64,000 nucleotides of DNA from JADZFO01 sp964512635 (GCA_964512635.1 CAZEJB010000006.1:1-64000), one strand, 5' to 3'; positions 34,300 to 42,152 are shown, counted from the stretch's first letter. Numbers and translations: made by a program. Notes: generated by a model not told the origin, from the sequence alone.

Positions 34300-34305
34300 A
34301 TTTTA
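34300..34305 (-). promoter_or_regulatory. Leaderless -10 box of hutU
   Basis: TAAAAT on the minus strand, 6 nt before the ATG at 34293. Confidence 0.55.
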
Positions 34306-34315
34306 GCGGGCGCGG

Positions 34316-34708
34316 CTAACGCGGTGTGATGTTGAGCGTGATCAACCCGCCCTGGACCAGTGCTTTGTAGGAGAAAACCATCAGATAGCGCTTGTTGCGG
34401 CTTTCATAGGCAATCCCCTTGTCGGCAATGGGGTTGGCGTCGCTGACCTGTGAAAGTTTGTGCATGCCATTGCTGCGCGAGAGCGTGGCCAGATAGCGCA
34501 CGAAGCCTGCTTCATCGGTGGGAACCGTGCCCGTGTAGAACCAGTAATTGGGCATTTCGACGCCCTTCTGATACTCCGAACCCGGAGGCAGGTAAAGGTC
34601 CTCCACCGGGCAGTCGGCAACCAGCACCGAACCTGGCGGCGGGCCGGAGGTGCAGCCGCTCAGCAGCAAAATCCAGACGAAGAACAAAGTGATTCCAGCG
34701 TTGCGCAT
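34316..34708 (-). CDS. Small lipoprotein, unknown family
   Basis: 130 aa with a signal peptide ending in the lipobox LLSGC (Cys19). The mature part has SVLVADCPVEDLYLPPGSEY, a WFYTG segment and a C-terminal beta-rich end (YLMVFSYKALVQGGLITLNI). I do not recognise it. A TAGAAT box (34715-34720) 6 nt before the ATG gives a leaderless start. It lies between the serpin and hutU, each apparently with a separate promoter. Confidence 0.65.
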   Translation of the reverse strand: MRNAGITLFFVWILLLSGCTSGPPPGSVLVADCPVEDLYLPPGSEYQKGVEMPNYWFYTGTVPTDEAGFVRYLATLSRSNGMHKLSQVSDANPIADKGIAYESRNKRYLMVFSYKALVQGGLITLNITPR

Positions 34709-34714
34709 CTGCTG

Positions 34715-34720
34715 ATTCTA
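34715..34720 (-). promoter_or_regulatory. Leaderless -10 box of the small lipoprotein
   Basis: TAGAAT on the minus strand, 6 nt before the ATG at 34708. Confidence 0.5.
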
Positions 34721-34740
34721 GCCCTTGCGCCGCAGACGGG

Positions 34741-36060
34741 CTACTGAGCAGTCGGATCCTCGACCCGGCCCATGAAGAGGATGGCACCGCTCGCCTTGTC
34801 GCGGATCAGGAAGAGGAAGGGATGATCGGCGATGAAAGTTATGGGGTTCATCGCCGCTCCCGTGGGGCGCATAACGATGCCGCTGGCGGCGGCGGCTTCC
34901 GTGCCTTCCTCGTTGACCTCAACAAAGGCCTGATGGACAGCTGCGCCGATCTTGAGGTCCTTGCCGCCGGTCATGCCGCTGAAGTCCGCGTCATCGCTGA
35001 AAGCGGTCGGCATGCCAAGGGCGGCCAGCGTTTCGTTCAGCTCAAACTTGCTCTTGAAGGTGAAACGCGGGATCTGGACGATGACGTTCTTGCTGGCGAG
35101 TCCGGCGTCCACCCGGGAAATCAGCTCCGCGCCGAGCGCCGCGTCCAGCGCGGCAAGGTCATCAGCCTTGGGCAGTAGCATCAGCATGGCCAGGCGATCG
35201 CCCTCGTAAGGCAGTTCCAGCGCCTTGAGCATTTCGTCTTCAAAATAGCGATAGTCCTTGTCTTCGCCGGCAGGGATCATGAAACGGGCGTTGACCGCTC
35301 CCGCGGGGCGCCGGAAGCTCTGGTCAAAGGTGCGCTCGGGGTCGAACTGCCGTGCCCAGCGGCCCTTGAAGAAGATCGCGTTGGCCAGCACCAGGCGGGT
35401 ATCGGGACGGATCACGCCTTCCTGGAACAGGTCCTTGATGCGGTCGTTGGTGCGCTGGGCCACCCACTTGTTGATCATCTCGCGGGAATCCTCAGCGTGG
35501 TTCTGGAAGTCCATAGTGGCGGCCTCGCTGGCATAGCGGTCTTTCAGCACCGCGACGTATTCCGGCAGCAGCGCGAAGTCCTGCTGGGACCAGATGCCGT
35601 TGGCCACCGCAAGCTGATAGGGCGCCTTCTGCGGGTTCAAGCTGTTGTGCAGCGCGGCCACCGCCGGCTGGCGCTGCGTCCCGGAGGCAGGGAACTTGAT
35701 GACGCTCTGAATCTCATCGGCGGTGCTTCCCGCTGCGCCTTCATAAACCATGGAAATCGCTGTGGCCAGGCTGTAGGGCGAAAAGAACAGGTTGCCGGGT
35801 TCGGCCTTGACTTCCCTGTACAGGCGCAGTCCGAACTGATTGATGCCGCCAGCGACTTCCTTCAGCGCCTCTGCAGTTGACCCCTTGTCGTCGGCCATGG
35901 CAACCCCCTTGCTCTTGGTTTTCTCCTGGCCATGCTCTTTGCTGGCCGCCTTTTCCTTGTCCGATGGCCGCCCGGCCTGAACCTGCTTGAGGCAGCCGGT
36001 AGCCAGCAGCAGTGCTGTGGCCGCAACCGCGATAAACAGATAGAGCGAACGGCTTGGCAT
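34741..36060 (-). CDS. Serpin (serine protease inhibitor), lipoprotein form
   Basis: 439 aa with a lipobox-type signal (LLLATGC), so the inhibitor is probably tethered to a membrane. Serpin hallmarks are NLFFSPYSLATAISMVYEGA, LVLANAIFFKGRWARQFDPE, LPKADDLAALDAAL, the hinge VEVNEEGTEAAAASGIVM and the C-terminal DHPFLFLIRDKASGAILFMG. The hinge Thr and small Ala residues predict an inhibitory serpin able to insert its loop. The scissile bond falls around VMRPTG, but P1 cannot be fixed. GGAGG precedes the ATG at 36060; a frame extension to 36096 is unlikely. Confidence 0.93.
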   Translation of the reverse strand: MPSRSLYLFIAVAATALLLATGCLKQVQAGRPSDKEKAASKEHGQEKTKSKGVAMADDKGSTAEALKEVAGGINQFGLRLYREVKAEPGNLFFSPYSLATAISMVYEGAAGSTADEIQSVIKFPASGTQRQPAVAALHNSLNPQKAPYQLAVANGIWSQQDFALLPEYVAVLKDRYASEAATMDFQNHAEDSREMINKWVAQRTNDRIKDLFQEGVIRPDTRLVLANAIFFKGRWARQFDPERTFDQSFRRPAGAVNARFMIPAGEDKDYRYFEDEMLKALELPYEGDRLAMLMLLPKADDLAALDAALGAELISRVDAGLASKNVIVQIPRFTFKSKFELNETLAALGMPTAFSDDADFSGMTGGKDLKIGAAVHQAFVEVNEEGTEAAAASGIVMRPTGAAMNPITFIADHPFLFLIRDKASGAILFMGRVEDPTAQ

Positions 36061-36182
36061 GGGGGCCTCCTGCGCCTTAACCCGGCAGCGCGCCAATTAT
36101 GACTGTCGGCCGCTTGTGCTGGTTCAATCAGACCTGCCGCCGCGGGAAGGAGACCAATGAGACAGCCCTGATCAGTGAGATG

Positions 36183-36512
36183 CTACTTTGCCGGCAGGCT
36201 GGCGGCGAAGCCGAGGGCGCGCTGCACCCAGGCCTGCAGCTCGGCATCAGTCTCCACACCCGCAGCGTCGACAAAAAGCATGCTCTTGAGCACCTTGCCG
36301 GTGAAGTCCATCGGGCGGGTGTGCGGCTCTTCGAGCGCAGCGGCGGTAAGCTCATTGCCCAGGCGCAGCATCAGTTCATCGCCGGCCACTCCGCAGGCCA
36401 TATTGCCGTTAACCATGAAGCAGACGCCGCCAAACATGCGCCTTTCGCTGACGCCGGGCTGGTCGGCGAGCAGAACGCGGATGCGCTCAACGAGCAGTTC
36501 ATCGCAGGCCAT
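36183..36512 (-). CDS. TfoX N-terminal domain protein
   Basis: 109 aa matching the isolated TfoX-N domain: RRMFGGVCFMVNGNMACGVAGDELMLRLG, then a PMDFTGKVLKSMLFVDAAGV region. Stand-alone TfoX-N proteins are common and mostly uncharacterised; full TfoX regulates competence. The start ATG overlaps the TGA of the micro-lipoprotein upstream (TGATG), implying translational coupling. This is the only non-lipoprotein gene joined to the micro-lipoprotein array. Confidence 0.85.
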   Translation of the reverse strand: MACDELLVERIRVLLADQPGVSERRMFGGVCFMVNGNMACGVAGDELMLRLGNELTAAALEEPHTRPMDFTGKVLKSMLFVDAAGVETDAELQAWVQRALGFAASLPAK

Positions 36513-36688
36513 CAGACGTCCCCGCCTTCACCTTCGCTGTGGGGAGAGTCGCCAGGGCCGAAAACATCGTCGTCATGAGTGAACTCGTCACCGTCGAGGC
36601 CGCCCACGCAGCAGCAGGAGGCCAGCAGCGCGATGACTAACACCGCGCAAAGCAGCAGGATATGGCAAAGCCGTGTGAAAGATCGCAT
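36512..36688 (-). CDS. Micro-lipoprotein 1 of the tandem array
   Basis: 58 aa. Signal peptide ILLLCAVLVIALLASC, lipobox LLASC with three successive Cys (CCC), then an acidic stretch (DGDEFTHDDD) and the tail FGPGDSPHSEGEGGDV at the C-terminus. The tail aligns with those of the other four genes, PHNEGxGGDA. A TAGTAT box (36695-36700) lies 6 nt before the ATG, so this member is leaderless, unlike its siblings. The stop overlaps the start of the TfoX-N gene. I know of no described family. Confidence 0.75.
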   Translation of the reverse strand: MRSFTRLCHILLLCAVLVIALLASCCCVGGLDGDEFTHDDDVFGPGDSPHSEGEGGDV

Positions 36689-36804
36689 GCCAGGATACTA
36701 AGCCACCGCCTGCACAAAGACAAGCCCGGTGGGCTGGCGCTCGGCCCTGTTCCGATTGTGGGACTTAACTTAACCCGAGGGAATCTGGATGCATCAAGGA
36801 CAGA

Positions 36805-36948
36805 CTAAGCGTCGCCGCCGGTGCCTTCGTTGTGCGGGATCGGGTTGAAGTCGTCGTCATCGCCTGAGCTGTCGCCGCAGCAGCCGCCCAGGCAGAAGAT
36901 GAGGCCGATCAGGGCCAGAGCCGTGGTGAGATAACGCCATGTGTTCAT
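36805..36948 (-). CDS. Micro-lipoprotein 2 of the tandem array
   Basis: 47 aa: MNTWRYLTTALALIGLIF, lipobox LGGC at a double Cys, then GDSSGDDDD and the tail FNPIPHNEGTGGDA. It has its own GGGAGG Shine-Dalgarno, with TATAAC (-10) about 20 nt upstream. After signal-peptidase II cleavage only about 25 residues would remain, ending in the conserved tail. Expected location: outer or inner membrane, lipid-anchored. Confidence 0.75.
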   Translation of the reverse strand: MNTWRYLTTALALIGLIFCLGGCCGDSSGDDDDFNPIPHNEGTGGDA

Positions 36949-37050
36949 TTCAGTCCTCCCGGAAGTTATATCGCGCCAGGAGCAAGCCTAAACAGGACTG
37001 AACCATTAATTAACTATCTTGTGCGGCAGCTGCCAGAGGCCCAACCACGA

Positions 37051-37194
37051 CTACACGTCGCCGGCATTGCCTTCGTTATGCGGGTCCGGGTTGATGTTGT
37101 CATCATCGAAGATGCCCGAGAGACAGCAGCTGCCAAGCAGGCTGAGGCCAAGCAGCAGGAGCATCAGCGTTAAGTGGGTACGTAGAGTGTGCAT
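37051..37194 (-). CDS. Micro-lipoprotein 3 of the tandem array
   Basis: 47 aa: a Leu-rich signal (LTLMLLLLGLSLL), lipobox LLGSC at a double Cys, LSGIFDDDN and the tail INPDPHNEGNAGDV. It has the same length as member 2 but little identity in the signal peptide, while the tail is kept. That pattern points to selection on the C-terminus. Shine-Dalgarno GGAGG lies 7 nt before the ATG. Confidence 0.75.
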   Translation of the reverse strand: MHTLRTHLTLMLLLLGLSLLGSCCLSGIFDDDNINPDPHNEGNAGDV

Positions 37195-37263
37195 TAAATA
37201 CCTCCGCTCACTCAGACCCGCCTGAGAGCAGAAAGGTTGGCGAAAGCCTCAAAGAAAGCAAAA

Positions 37264-37283
37264 GGGGCAGCCGTGGCTGCCCC
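37264..37283 (-). terminator. Terminator after micro-lipoprotein 4
   Basis: GGGGCAGCC / GGCTGCCCC (9-bp stem, 2-base loop), followed on the minus strand by a T-rich TTTTGCTTTCTTT. Confidence 0.8.
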
Positions 37284-37310
37284 AGTGTCGTTCTGACTGA
37301 TGTCGAGAGA

Positions 37311-37460
37311 CTAGGCGTCGCCGCCGGTACCCTCGTTGTGCGGAAGCGGATTGAAGTCGTCGTCGTCATCATCCGTTCCGCCAAGGCAGCAGCAGCTGGC
37401 CAGAGAAACCAGCAACATCGCCGCTACCAGACCTTTCACAAGCCACGCGAGCTTACTCAT
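37311..37460 (-). CDS. Micro-lipoprotein 4 of the tandem array
   Basis: 49 aa: LVKGLVAAMLLVSLASCC, lipobox SLASC with three Cys, LGGT, a run of six Asp, and the tail FNPLPHNEGTGGDA, almost identical to member 2. GGAGGG Shine-Dalgarno. Terminators follow this gene and member 5, so these members are separate transcription units. Confidence 0.78.
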   Translation of the reverse strand: MSKLAWLVKGLVAAMLLVSLASCCCLGGTDDDDDDFNPLPHNEGTGGDA

Positions 37461-37502
37461 ACTCAACCCTCCAAAAAACCTGGTCCATCGAGAGAAACGA
37501 AC

Positions 37503-37542
37503 TAATGAACCAGAGGGCAGTTTCCCACCCTCTGGTTCATTA
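37503..37542 (-). terminator. Terminator after micro-lipoprotein 5
   Basis: A perfect 15-bp inverted repeat (37503-37517 with 37528-37542, core GAACCAGAGGG) around a 10-base loop. T-rich sequence follows on the minus strand. Confidence 0.75.
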
Positions 37543-37567
37543 CATTCTTGTGTTAACCAGCGCAGGG

Positions 37568-37726
37568 TTAGGCGTCGCCGCCCACGCCCTCATTGTGCTG
37601 ACCCGGACCGAAAATATCGGTGTCGCTCGGGTCATCATCAGTGCCGCCGGTGCAGCAGCAGCTCGCCAGCGCCAGCAAAAGAACTGACACGGCGATGCCC
37701 TTGAGGATGCTGTCCAAGACCTTCAT
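37568..37726 (-). CDS. Micro-lipoprotein 5 of the tandem array
   Basis: 52 aa: LKGIAVSVLLLALASCCC, lipobox ALASC with three Cys, TGGTDDDPSDTD and the tail IFGPGQHNEGVGGDA. It shares SCCC..GGTDDD with member 4 and FGPG with member 1, linking the two tail subtypes. GGAGG precedes the ATG, and a TATAAT box lies at 37756-37761. Confidence 0.78.
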   Translation of the reverse strand: MKVLDSILKGIAVSVLLLALASCCCTGGTDDDPSDTDIFGPGQHNEGVGGDA

Positions 37727-38361
37727 ACGTCCTCCACGATGGAAAGCTGAGGGTGATTATAGAACAGGATATAGCGATTTGAGAAGTGCAAGACGTCCAA
37801 AATCGGCAGGCCTTCCCCCGTCCTGTTCCCACACCGGCAAGCCGGTATGGTTCGCGCATTATAGCGCAGCGCGTGGTCATTGGTGATGAACTTGGGATAA
37901 ATCGACCTATGCTCCCCGCGCAGGGCTATTTTCGGCCTGCTGCGGCCCGGCTTGAGCCCCCGTCTCAGCGGCACAGAAATATCAGCCTGTGGCTGGCTTT
38001 TGTCAGCGCAGGCGGATTCGCGCGTTGGGAAAATCTCAATTCCTGAGGAAAGTCAGTTCTGGTCAGTCAAATGTGACGAATGAAACTATGGGCTGGATGC
38101 CATGCCGAATTGTCGCTGCCGGACAACAGGGGCTTGCCTGGACAACCACAGTTACTTCCGGTGTCCTATGAGGTCGTCTGGAAGCCACGGCAAGCCATTG
38201 AGCATCCTTGAAAGCTCAGGCCTGTTGACAATAGAGGGAACACACGGTCAAACCACTACCTGAAAGCTGCTGAGAGCCATGTAGCGGGCTTGAAGGCATT
38301 TGTGGTTCAATGCGCCCCGCACAAGAGTCCGGCACGAGATTCCGGGGCCGGCTTCAGGCAT
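37727..38361. other. 635-base intergenic region
   Basis: It contains the promoter of micro-lipoprotein 5 (TATAAT on the minus strand at 37756-37761). Otherwise I see no gene: open frames on both strands are short and lack start signals or family resemblance. No strong terminator was found for the gene ending at 38362. Confidence 0.5.
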
Positions 38362-39678
38362 TTACCACTCAGTGGAAGCAGCCTTGTCCAGACGGTCGCG
38401 GGCCTCGTCAAACATCCCGGAACCCTTGGTGCCGACTTCCTCGCTGGCAGCGGCCTGAAGATAGATCTGGATGTTGTAGACATGGATCCGCTGGCCGTTG
38501 ACCCAGTCGAACTCGTCGCCATAAACCGGGCGGTACTGGCAGCGCGGTAACAGCTGCTCAATCGCCTGGCTGATGATCGAGTCCGGGTTGACCTTGCCAT
38601 CCCGCAGGTCCTTGATGCTGGGCTGCTTAATCAGCGCCTGCAGGCGGCTGGTCAGATAGGCGTCGTAGTTGCCGTTGCGGTCGCGGACGCTGACGCTGAC
38701 CGGCAGCCAGGCGCCGGCGGCGGGCACCAGCGCCTCTGTTGGCGTGCCCTGTCCGCGCCCAATGCCAAGCGAGGTCAGATAGGCCCGGGTGCCGTCACGC
38801 AGACCGGCCTGCTCAGACTCGGTCAGCTCTTTGTAAGGCTGCATCTTGATGGCCAGATCGCTGGGCCAGGCTGGAACGGTGAAGCTGAACTCTTCGTCTT
38901 CCAGGGCCTGCTGGGCTTCAACCGGCGAGACGAAGCGGCTGTCAAGCACCTGGATTTCGCGGGCCGTTGTGCTGAGCGCACCGCTGAGCCCATACGCGAT
39001 CTGGTCGGCGTGACGAGCAGCGATCTGCGCGGGGCTGTTATCCGGCTGTTGCCCGACATAGGCCTCGCCCTGCGGGCGCAGGCGAGAGACCAGCATCCCC
39101 ACCGGACTGACCCGGCGGGTGGTCTCGACCAGGGCGGACTGGGAGAACATCGGCTCCAGGCCACCACGGCCGTGGACGATCACCAGTTGACGCAGGCGCT
39201 CTTCCAGCTTGCTGCGGCTGGTGTCAAAGGCTGTAGCGTTAATACGCAGGTGTCCTGAGCCACCTTCCGGCGCCTGCAGGTCAGTCGCACCGACCGGGCT
39301 GAAACTGGCGCTGAGGATGGTTCCACGCGGCTCGTTCTTCAGCAGCTCGGAATAAAGCTCAGAAGCCTCGCGGCGGCTGAGGTCCTTTTCGAAGCCCATC
39401 TGCAGGGCCAGAATTGAGCTGCGCATGGGCAGCCAGGGGGCAAGCAGCAGGGCCAGCACCAGGACTGCGGCAGCAGCGCCGCCGACGGCCTTGCCGCCCG
39501 GCTTGCTGCGCGGCAGCGGGCCCATGGTCTGGGCCTTGAACAGAATGCTCTTTACGGAGGGCGCGCCCGCGGCGAAGGCCGCGAAGTCAAGGTCCTTGCG
39601 CGCGTTGCCCAGCGGGTCAGGCCCGCTGTACAGATCCTCCTCGTGCACGTCTTTCAGATCTTTTCCCAGCAGCATCAT
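38362..39678 (-). CDS. Membrane protein co-encoded with the ECF sigma (putative anti-sigma)
   Basis: 438 aa. A cytoplasmic N-terminal region of about 55 residues (DVHEEDLYSGPDPLGNARKD) is followed by one membrane span (AVGGAAAAVLVLALLLAPWL) and a large exported domain of about 350 residues that I do not recognise. Its ATG overlaps the sigma gene's stop by 4 bp. A one-span protein translationally coupled to an ECF sigma is usually its anti-sigma factor, but no zinc-binding HxxxCxxC motif is present, so the role is inferred from position only. Confidence 0.55.
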   Translation of the reverse strand: MMLLGKDLKDVHEEDLYSGPDPLGNARKDLDFAAFAAGAPSVKSILFKAQTMGPLPRSKPGGKAVGGAAAAVLVLALLLAPWLPMRSSILALQMGFEKDLSRREASELYSELLKNEPRGTILSASFSPVGATDLQAPEGGSGHLRINATAFDTSRSKLEERLRQLVIVHGRGGLEPMFSQSALVETTRRVSPVGMLVSRLRPQGEAYVGQQPDNSPAQIAARHADQIAYGLSGALSTTAREIQVLDSRFVSPVEAQQALEDEEFSFTVPAWPSDLAIKMQPYKELTESEQAGLRDGTRAYLTSLGIGRGQGTPTEALVPAAGAWLPVSVSVRDRNGNYDAYLTSRLQALIKQPSIKDLRDGKVNPDSIISQAIEQLLPRCQYRPVYGDEFDWVNGQRIHVYNIQIYLQAAASEEVGTKGSGMFDEARDRLDKAASTEW

Positions 39679-40226
39679 TGCTGCACCTCAAAATCCGGGC
39701 CAAGAATCTCAAGCAGCTTCTTGCGGGCCCGGTGAACTCGAACCTTCACCGCGCCAGCGGTGAGGCCCATGATTTGAGCAACTTCTTCAAGTGAATAGCC
39801 TTCCAGCGCCGTCAGAGCCAGGGGCAGGCGCAGCTGCTCCGGCAGGCTGTCGAGGGCGCGGAAAACCTGGCGGCTCTCCAGCTTGCGGCCGGGGTTGCCG
39901 TGCATCGGATAACGCTCGAGGCGCTCCCAGAGCACGCCGTCCCCTCCATAATCGGCCACATCAAGCTGACGCTTGCGTCCGCGGCAATGGTCGATATGCA
40001 GGTTGCGCATCAGGCGCATGAACCACCAGTGGAAGCGCGTGGGGTCTTTGAGCTTGTCGTAGGCCTTGATGGCACGGGCGACACTTTCGGCCAGCAGATC
40101 CTCGGCGTCCTCGCGGCGGCCGCAAAGATAAAGCGCCAGACGCCAGGCCTGCTGGTGCACTTCTTCATAGTGCGCCACGAAGGCCTCGTTGCGGGCGGCC
40201 ACCGAATCACTGCGTGTTAGCGCCAA
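39675..40226 (-). CDS. ECF-type RNA polymerase sigma factor
   Basis: About 183 aa. Region 2 (YEEVHQQAWRLALYLCGRREDAEDLLAES, RFHWWFMRLMRNLHIDHCRG) and region 4 (LDSLPEQLRLPLALTALEGY, LEEVAQIMGLTAGAVKVRVH) are both complete, with the short linker of ECF sigmas. A TAGAAT box (40236-40241) touches the first possible GTG (40235). I therefore prefer the TTG at 40226, 9 nt downstream of it. The gene overlaps the membrane protein that is its likely regulator. Target promoters unknown. Confidence 0.88.
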   Translation of the reverse strand: MALTRSDSVAARNEAFVAHYEEVHQQAWRLALYLCGRREDAEDLLAESVARAIKAYDKLKDPTRFHWWFMRLMRNLHIDHCRGRKRQLDVADYGGDGVLWERLERYPMHGNPGRKLESRQVFRALDSLPEQLRLPLALTALEGYSLEEVAQIMGLTAGAVKVRVHRARKKLLEILGPDFEVQQ

Positions 40227-40311
40227 GGCGATCACATTCTACCCAGACGCCATGACCGCGGGACGGTTACATATATGTATGGCGAATACGCGAGAAATTT
40301 TGACTATTGCG

Positions 40312-41154
40312 CTAGTCTGGGTCGCAGCAGCGTGCAATGATCCGCTCAACTTCCGCCGGCATGGCCCCGCCCTGCTCTGTCAGGCTGCCATAGAGCTCCG
40401 ACGCCCGTCGAGCGGCTTTGCAGGCGCGGGGGCGATCCCCCATGACTTCATAAGCCAGAGCCTCGTTAAAGGCCAGATCCGGATCTGCAGCCTGGCCGAG
40501 TTTAAGCCTGGTATTCTCGGCTTCGCGATAGGCTTCGAGCGCTTCTTCGAGACGACCGGCCTCCTTGAGCAGCACCCCGCGATTCATCGGCAGATCGGGG
40601 TCAGGCGGCAAACCGGCAGCAGCCCGCAGCTCGGCCGCGCGGGTCAACTTTTGCAGAGCTTCGTCGCGGCGTCCAAGTGCAATCAACACCGCGCCGCGAT
40701 TCTTGATGAGAGAAAAGCCAGGCTCATCGCCCTGCGAGATGGTCTGGGCCTCGGATTCGTCATAGAAGCGAATGGCGGTGTCATAGTTGCCCATCCGAAC
40801 ATGGCAGTTACCGGCATTCATGGTCAGCCCCGGGTCGGGCAACAGCCCCTGGCTCAGCCGCTCCTCCTGGCCCTGGCGGTAACTCTCCAGCGCCTCACGG
40901 TGCAGCTCCAGGGAGGCCAGAATATTGCCGCGATTCTTGAATATCTCAGGGTCGGGCAGCAGGCCCTGTTCCCTGCGCATGGATTCAGCTTCAGTCAGCG
41001 CCAGCAGCGCTTCATCAAGCTCCCCAAGCTGGGCCAGCGCCAGGGCGCGCAGCCGCTGCAGCTCAGGATCCGCCGGCAGGCCATCTTTCAGAAGCTTTTC
41101 CTGCCGGGCGTCGATCTCCTCCAGAGAGGGAATGTCATCGCCAATGATGTTCAT
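40312..41154 (-). CDS. TPR-repeat protein
   Basis: 280 aa. It consists of consecutive TPR units separated by a repeated spacer of the type GLLPDPxxxxNxGN (GLLPDPEIFKNRGN, GLLPDPGLTMNAGN, GLPPDPDLPMNRGV). There is no signal peptide, so it is cytoplasmic. The ATG at 41154 is 9 nt after TATACT (41164-41169), giving a near-leaderless mRNA. A frame extension to 41235 is rejected. It ends 77 bp from the sigma factor region, same strand. TPR scaffolds mediate protein contacts; the partner is unknown. Confidence 0.75.
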   Translation of the reverse strand: MNIIGDDIPSLEEIDARQEKLLKDGLPADPELQRLRALALAQLGELDEALLALTEAESMRREQGLLPDPEIFKNRGNILASLELHREALESYRQGQEERLSQGLLPDPGLTMNAGNCHVRMGNYDTAIRFYDESEAQTISQGDEPGFSLIKNRGAVLIALGRRDEALQKLTRAAELRAAAGLPPDPDLPMNRGVLLKEAGRLEEALEAYREAENTRLKLGQAADPDLAFNEALAYEVMGDRPRACKAARRASELYGSLTEQGGAMPAEVERIIARCCDPD

Positions 41155-41163
41155 GCGCTGGCG

Positions 41164-41169
41164 AGTATA
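41164..41169 (-). promoter_or_regulatory. Near-leaderless -10 box of the TPR gene
   Basis: TATACT on the minus strand, 9 nt before the ATG at 41154. Confidence 0.5.
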
Positions 41170-41276
41170 GCGTCTCAGGAGCGCAGAGGGCCGCAGACGC
41201 GCCCACTGCCGCGGTAACATGGCCCGAGCAGCCACGGGCTAGATTAGATTCAGTCTCAGTCTGGTAGTAGGTAGGG

Positions 41277-42137
41277 ATGAGTTTACTGACCCCCATTGCC
41301 AAAAGCCCGCTGCTCTGGATGGTCCTGGTCGCAGGCGCCGCCGTCTTTGTCTGGTCGGCAGCGGCTCGCACCAACCATGAAGCGGCTGAAGCCGCCGCCA
41401 AGGAGGATTCCGTGCTTTTTTCCTGCCCTGCTGCCCCAAAAGATGCACAGCTCGCAGCGACTCTGCCTGCTACGGCGCCGATCGATGCCGCGCAGCCGGA
41501 GCACTTTGAGACGGCAAGTTTCGCGCTTGGCTGATTCTGGGGCCCTGACTCCCAGTTTGGGGGTCTTGACGGAGTGATCCGTACCCGCGTTGGCTATATG
41601 GGTGGTGCCAAGCAGCGACCGACCTATCACAGCCTTGGCGACCATACCGAGAGCATTGAGATTGACTTCGACCCCGGCAAGATCAGCTATGAAGAGCTGG
41701 TACGCCAGTTCTTTGCCGCGCACTTTGCCGGGAGGCCGCCGTACAGCCGGCAGTATCGCAGCGCGGTCTTCTATCACAGCGACGCACAGCGCGAAACCGT
41801 GCAGCAGGTGATGGCGGAGCTGGAGCGCAGCAGCGGCAGCCTGTATACAGCGGTGGAGCCAGCGGGGACATTCTGGCTGGCCGAAGACTATCACCAGAAG
41901 TACTACCTGAAGCACGACCGGGTGTTCAGTCGCGAGATCAAAAGGCTGTTTGGCAACGATGAAGAAGCCCTGATCAACAGCACGGCTGCAGCGCGCCTGA
42001 GCGGTCTGGTCGGCGGTTACGCACCGGCGTCGCTGCGCGCCGAGAACATCAGCGATCTTGGCCTGAGCCCGGAAGGCGAAAAGCACGCGCTGGACATGCT
42101 GAGCGGCTCAGTCCGGCCTCAGATTATGTGTAAGTAG
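41277..42137 (+). CDS. msrA: Peptide-methionine (S)-S-oxide reductase, probable selenoprotein
   Basis: 286 aa if the TGA at 41532-41534 is read as selenocysteine (residue 86). The reductase repairs methionine-S-sulfoxide in proteins. The frame runs FALG-TGA-FWGPDSQFGG and on through GVIRTRVGYMGG, PTYHSLGDHTE and RQYRSAVFYH, so the TGA replaces exactly the nucleophilic Cys of the family motif GCFWG. A SECIS-like hairpin follows (41547-41565). A hydrophobic N-terminus (LLWMVLVAGAAVFVWSAA) suggests a membrane-anchored, exported enzyme. A C-terminal MCK could supply the resolving Cys. The alternatives are a point-mutated pseudogene or a sequencing error; the intact frame after the TGA argues against decay. 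Confidence 0.85.
41535..41565 (+). promoter_or_regulatory. Putative bacterial SECIS element
   Basis: Twelve nt after the TGA, GACTCCC (41547-41553) pairs with GGGGGTC (41559-41565) around the loop AGTTT (one G-U pair). Bacterial SECIS elements, such as that of E. coli fdhF, have a short stem about 11 nt after UGA and a GU in the apical loop; both are seen here. Confidence 0.65.
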
Positions 42138-42152
42138 CTCTTTCCAGCCGCT

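Noticed and set aside
37786..38046. An 86-codon frame in the 37.7-38.4 kb gap
   Set aside because: No start signal and no recognisable protein features.
41574..42137. MsrA starting after the TGA as a shortened gene
   Set aside because: It would lack the catalytic residue and the first strand; the upstream frame joins in phase and supplies FALG before the TGA and FWG after it.
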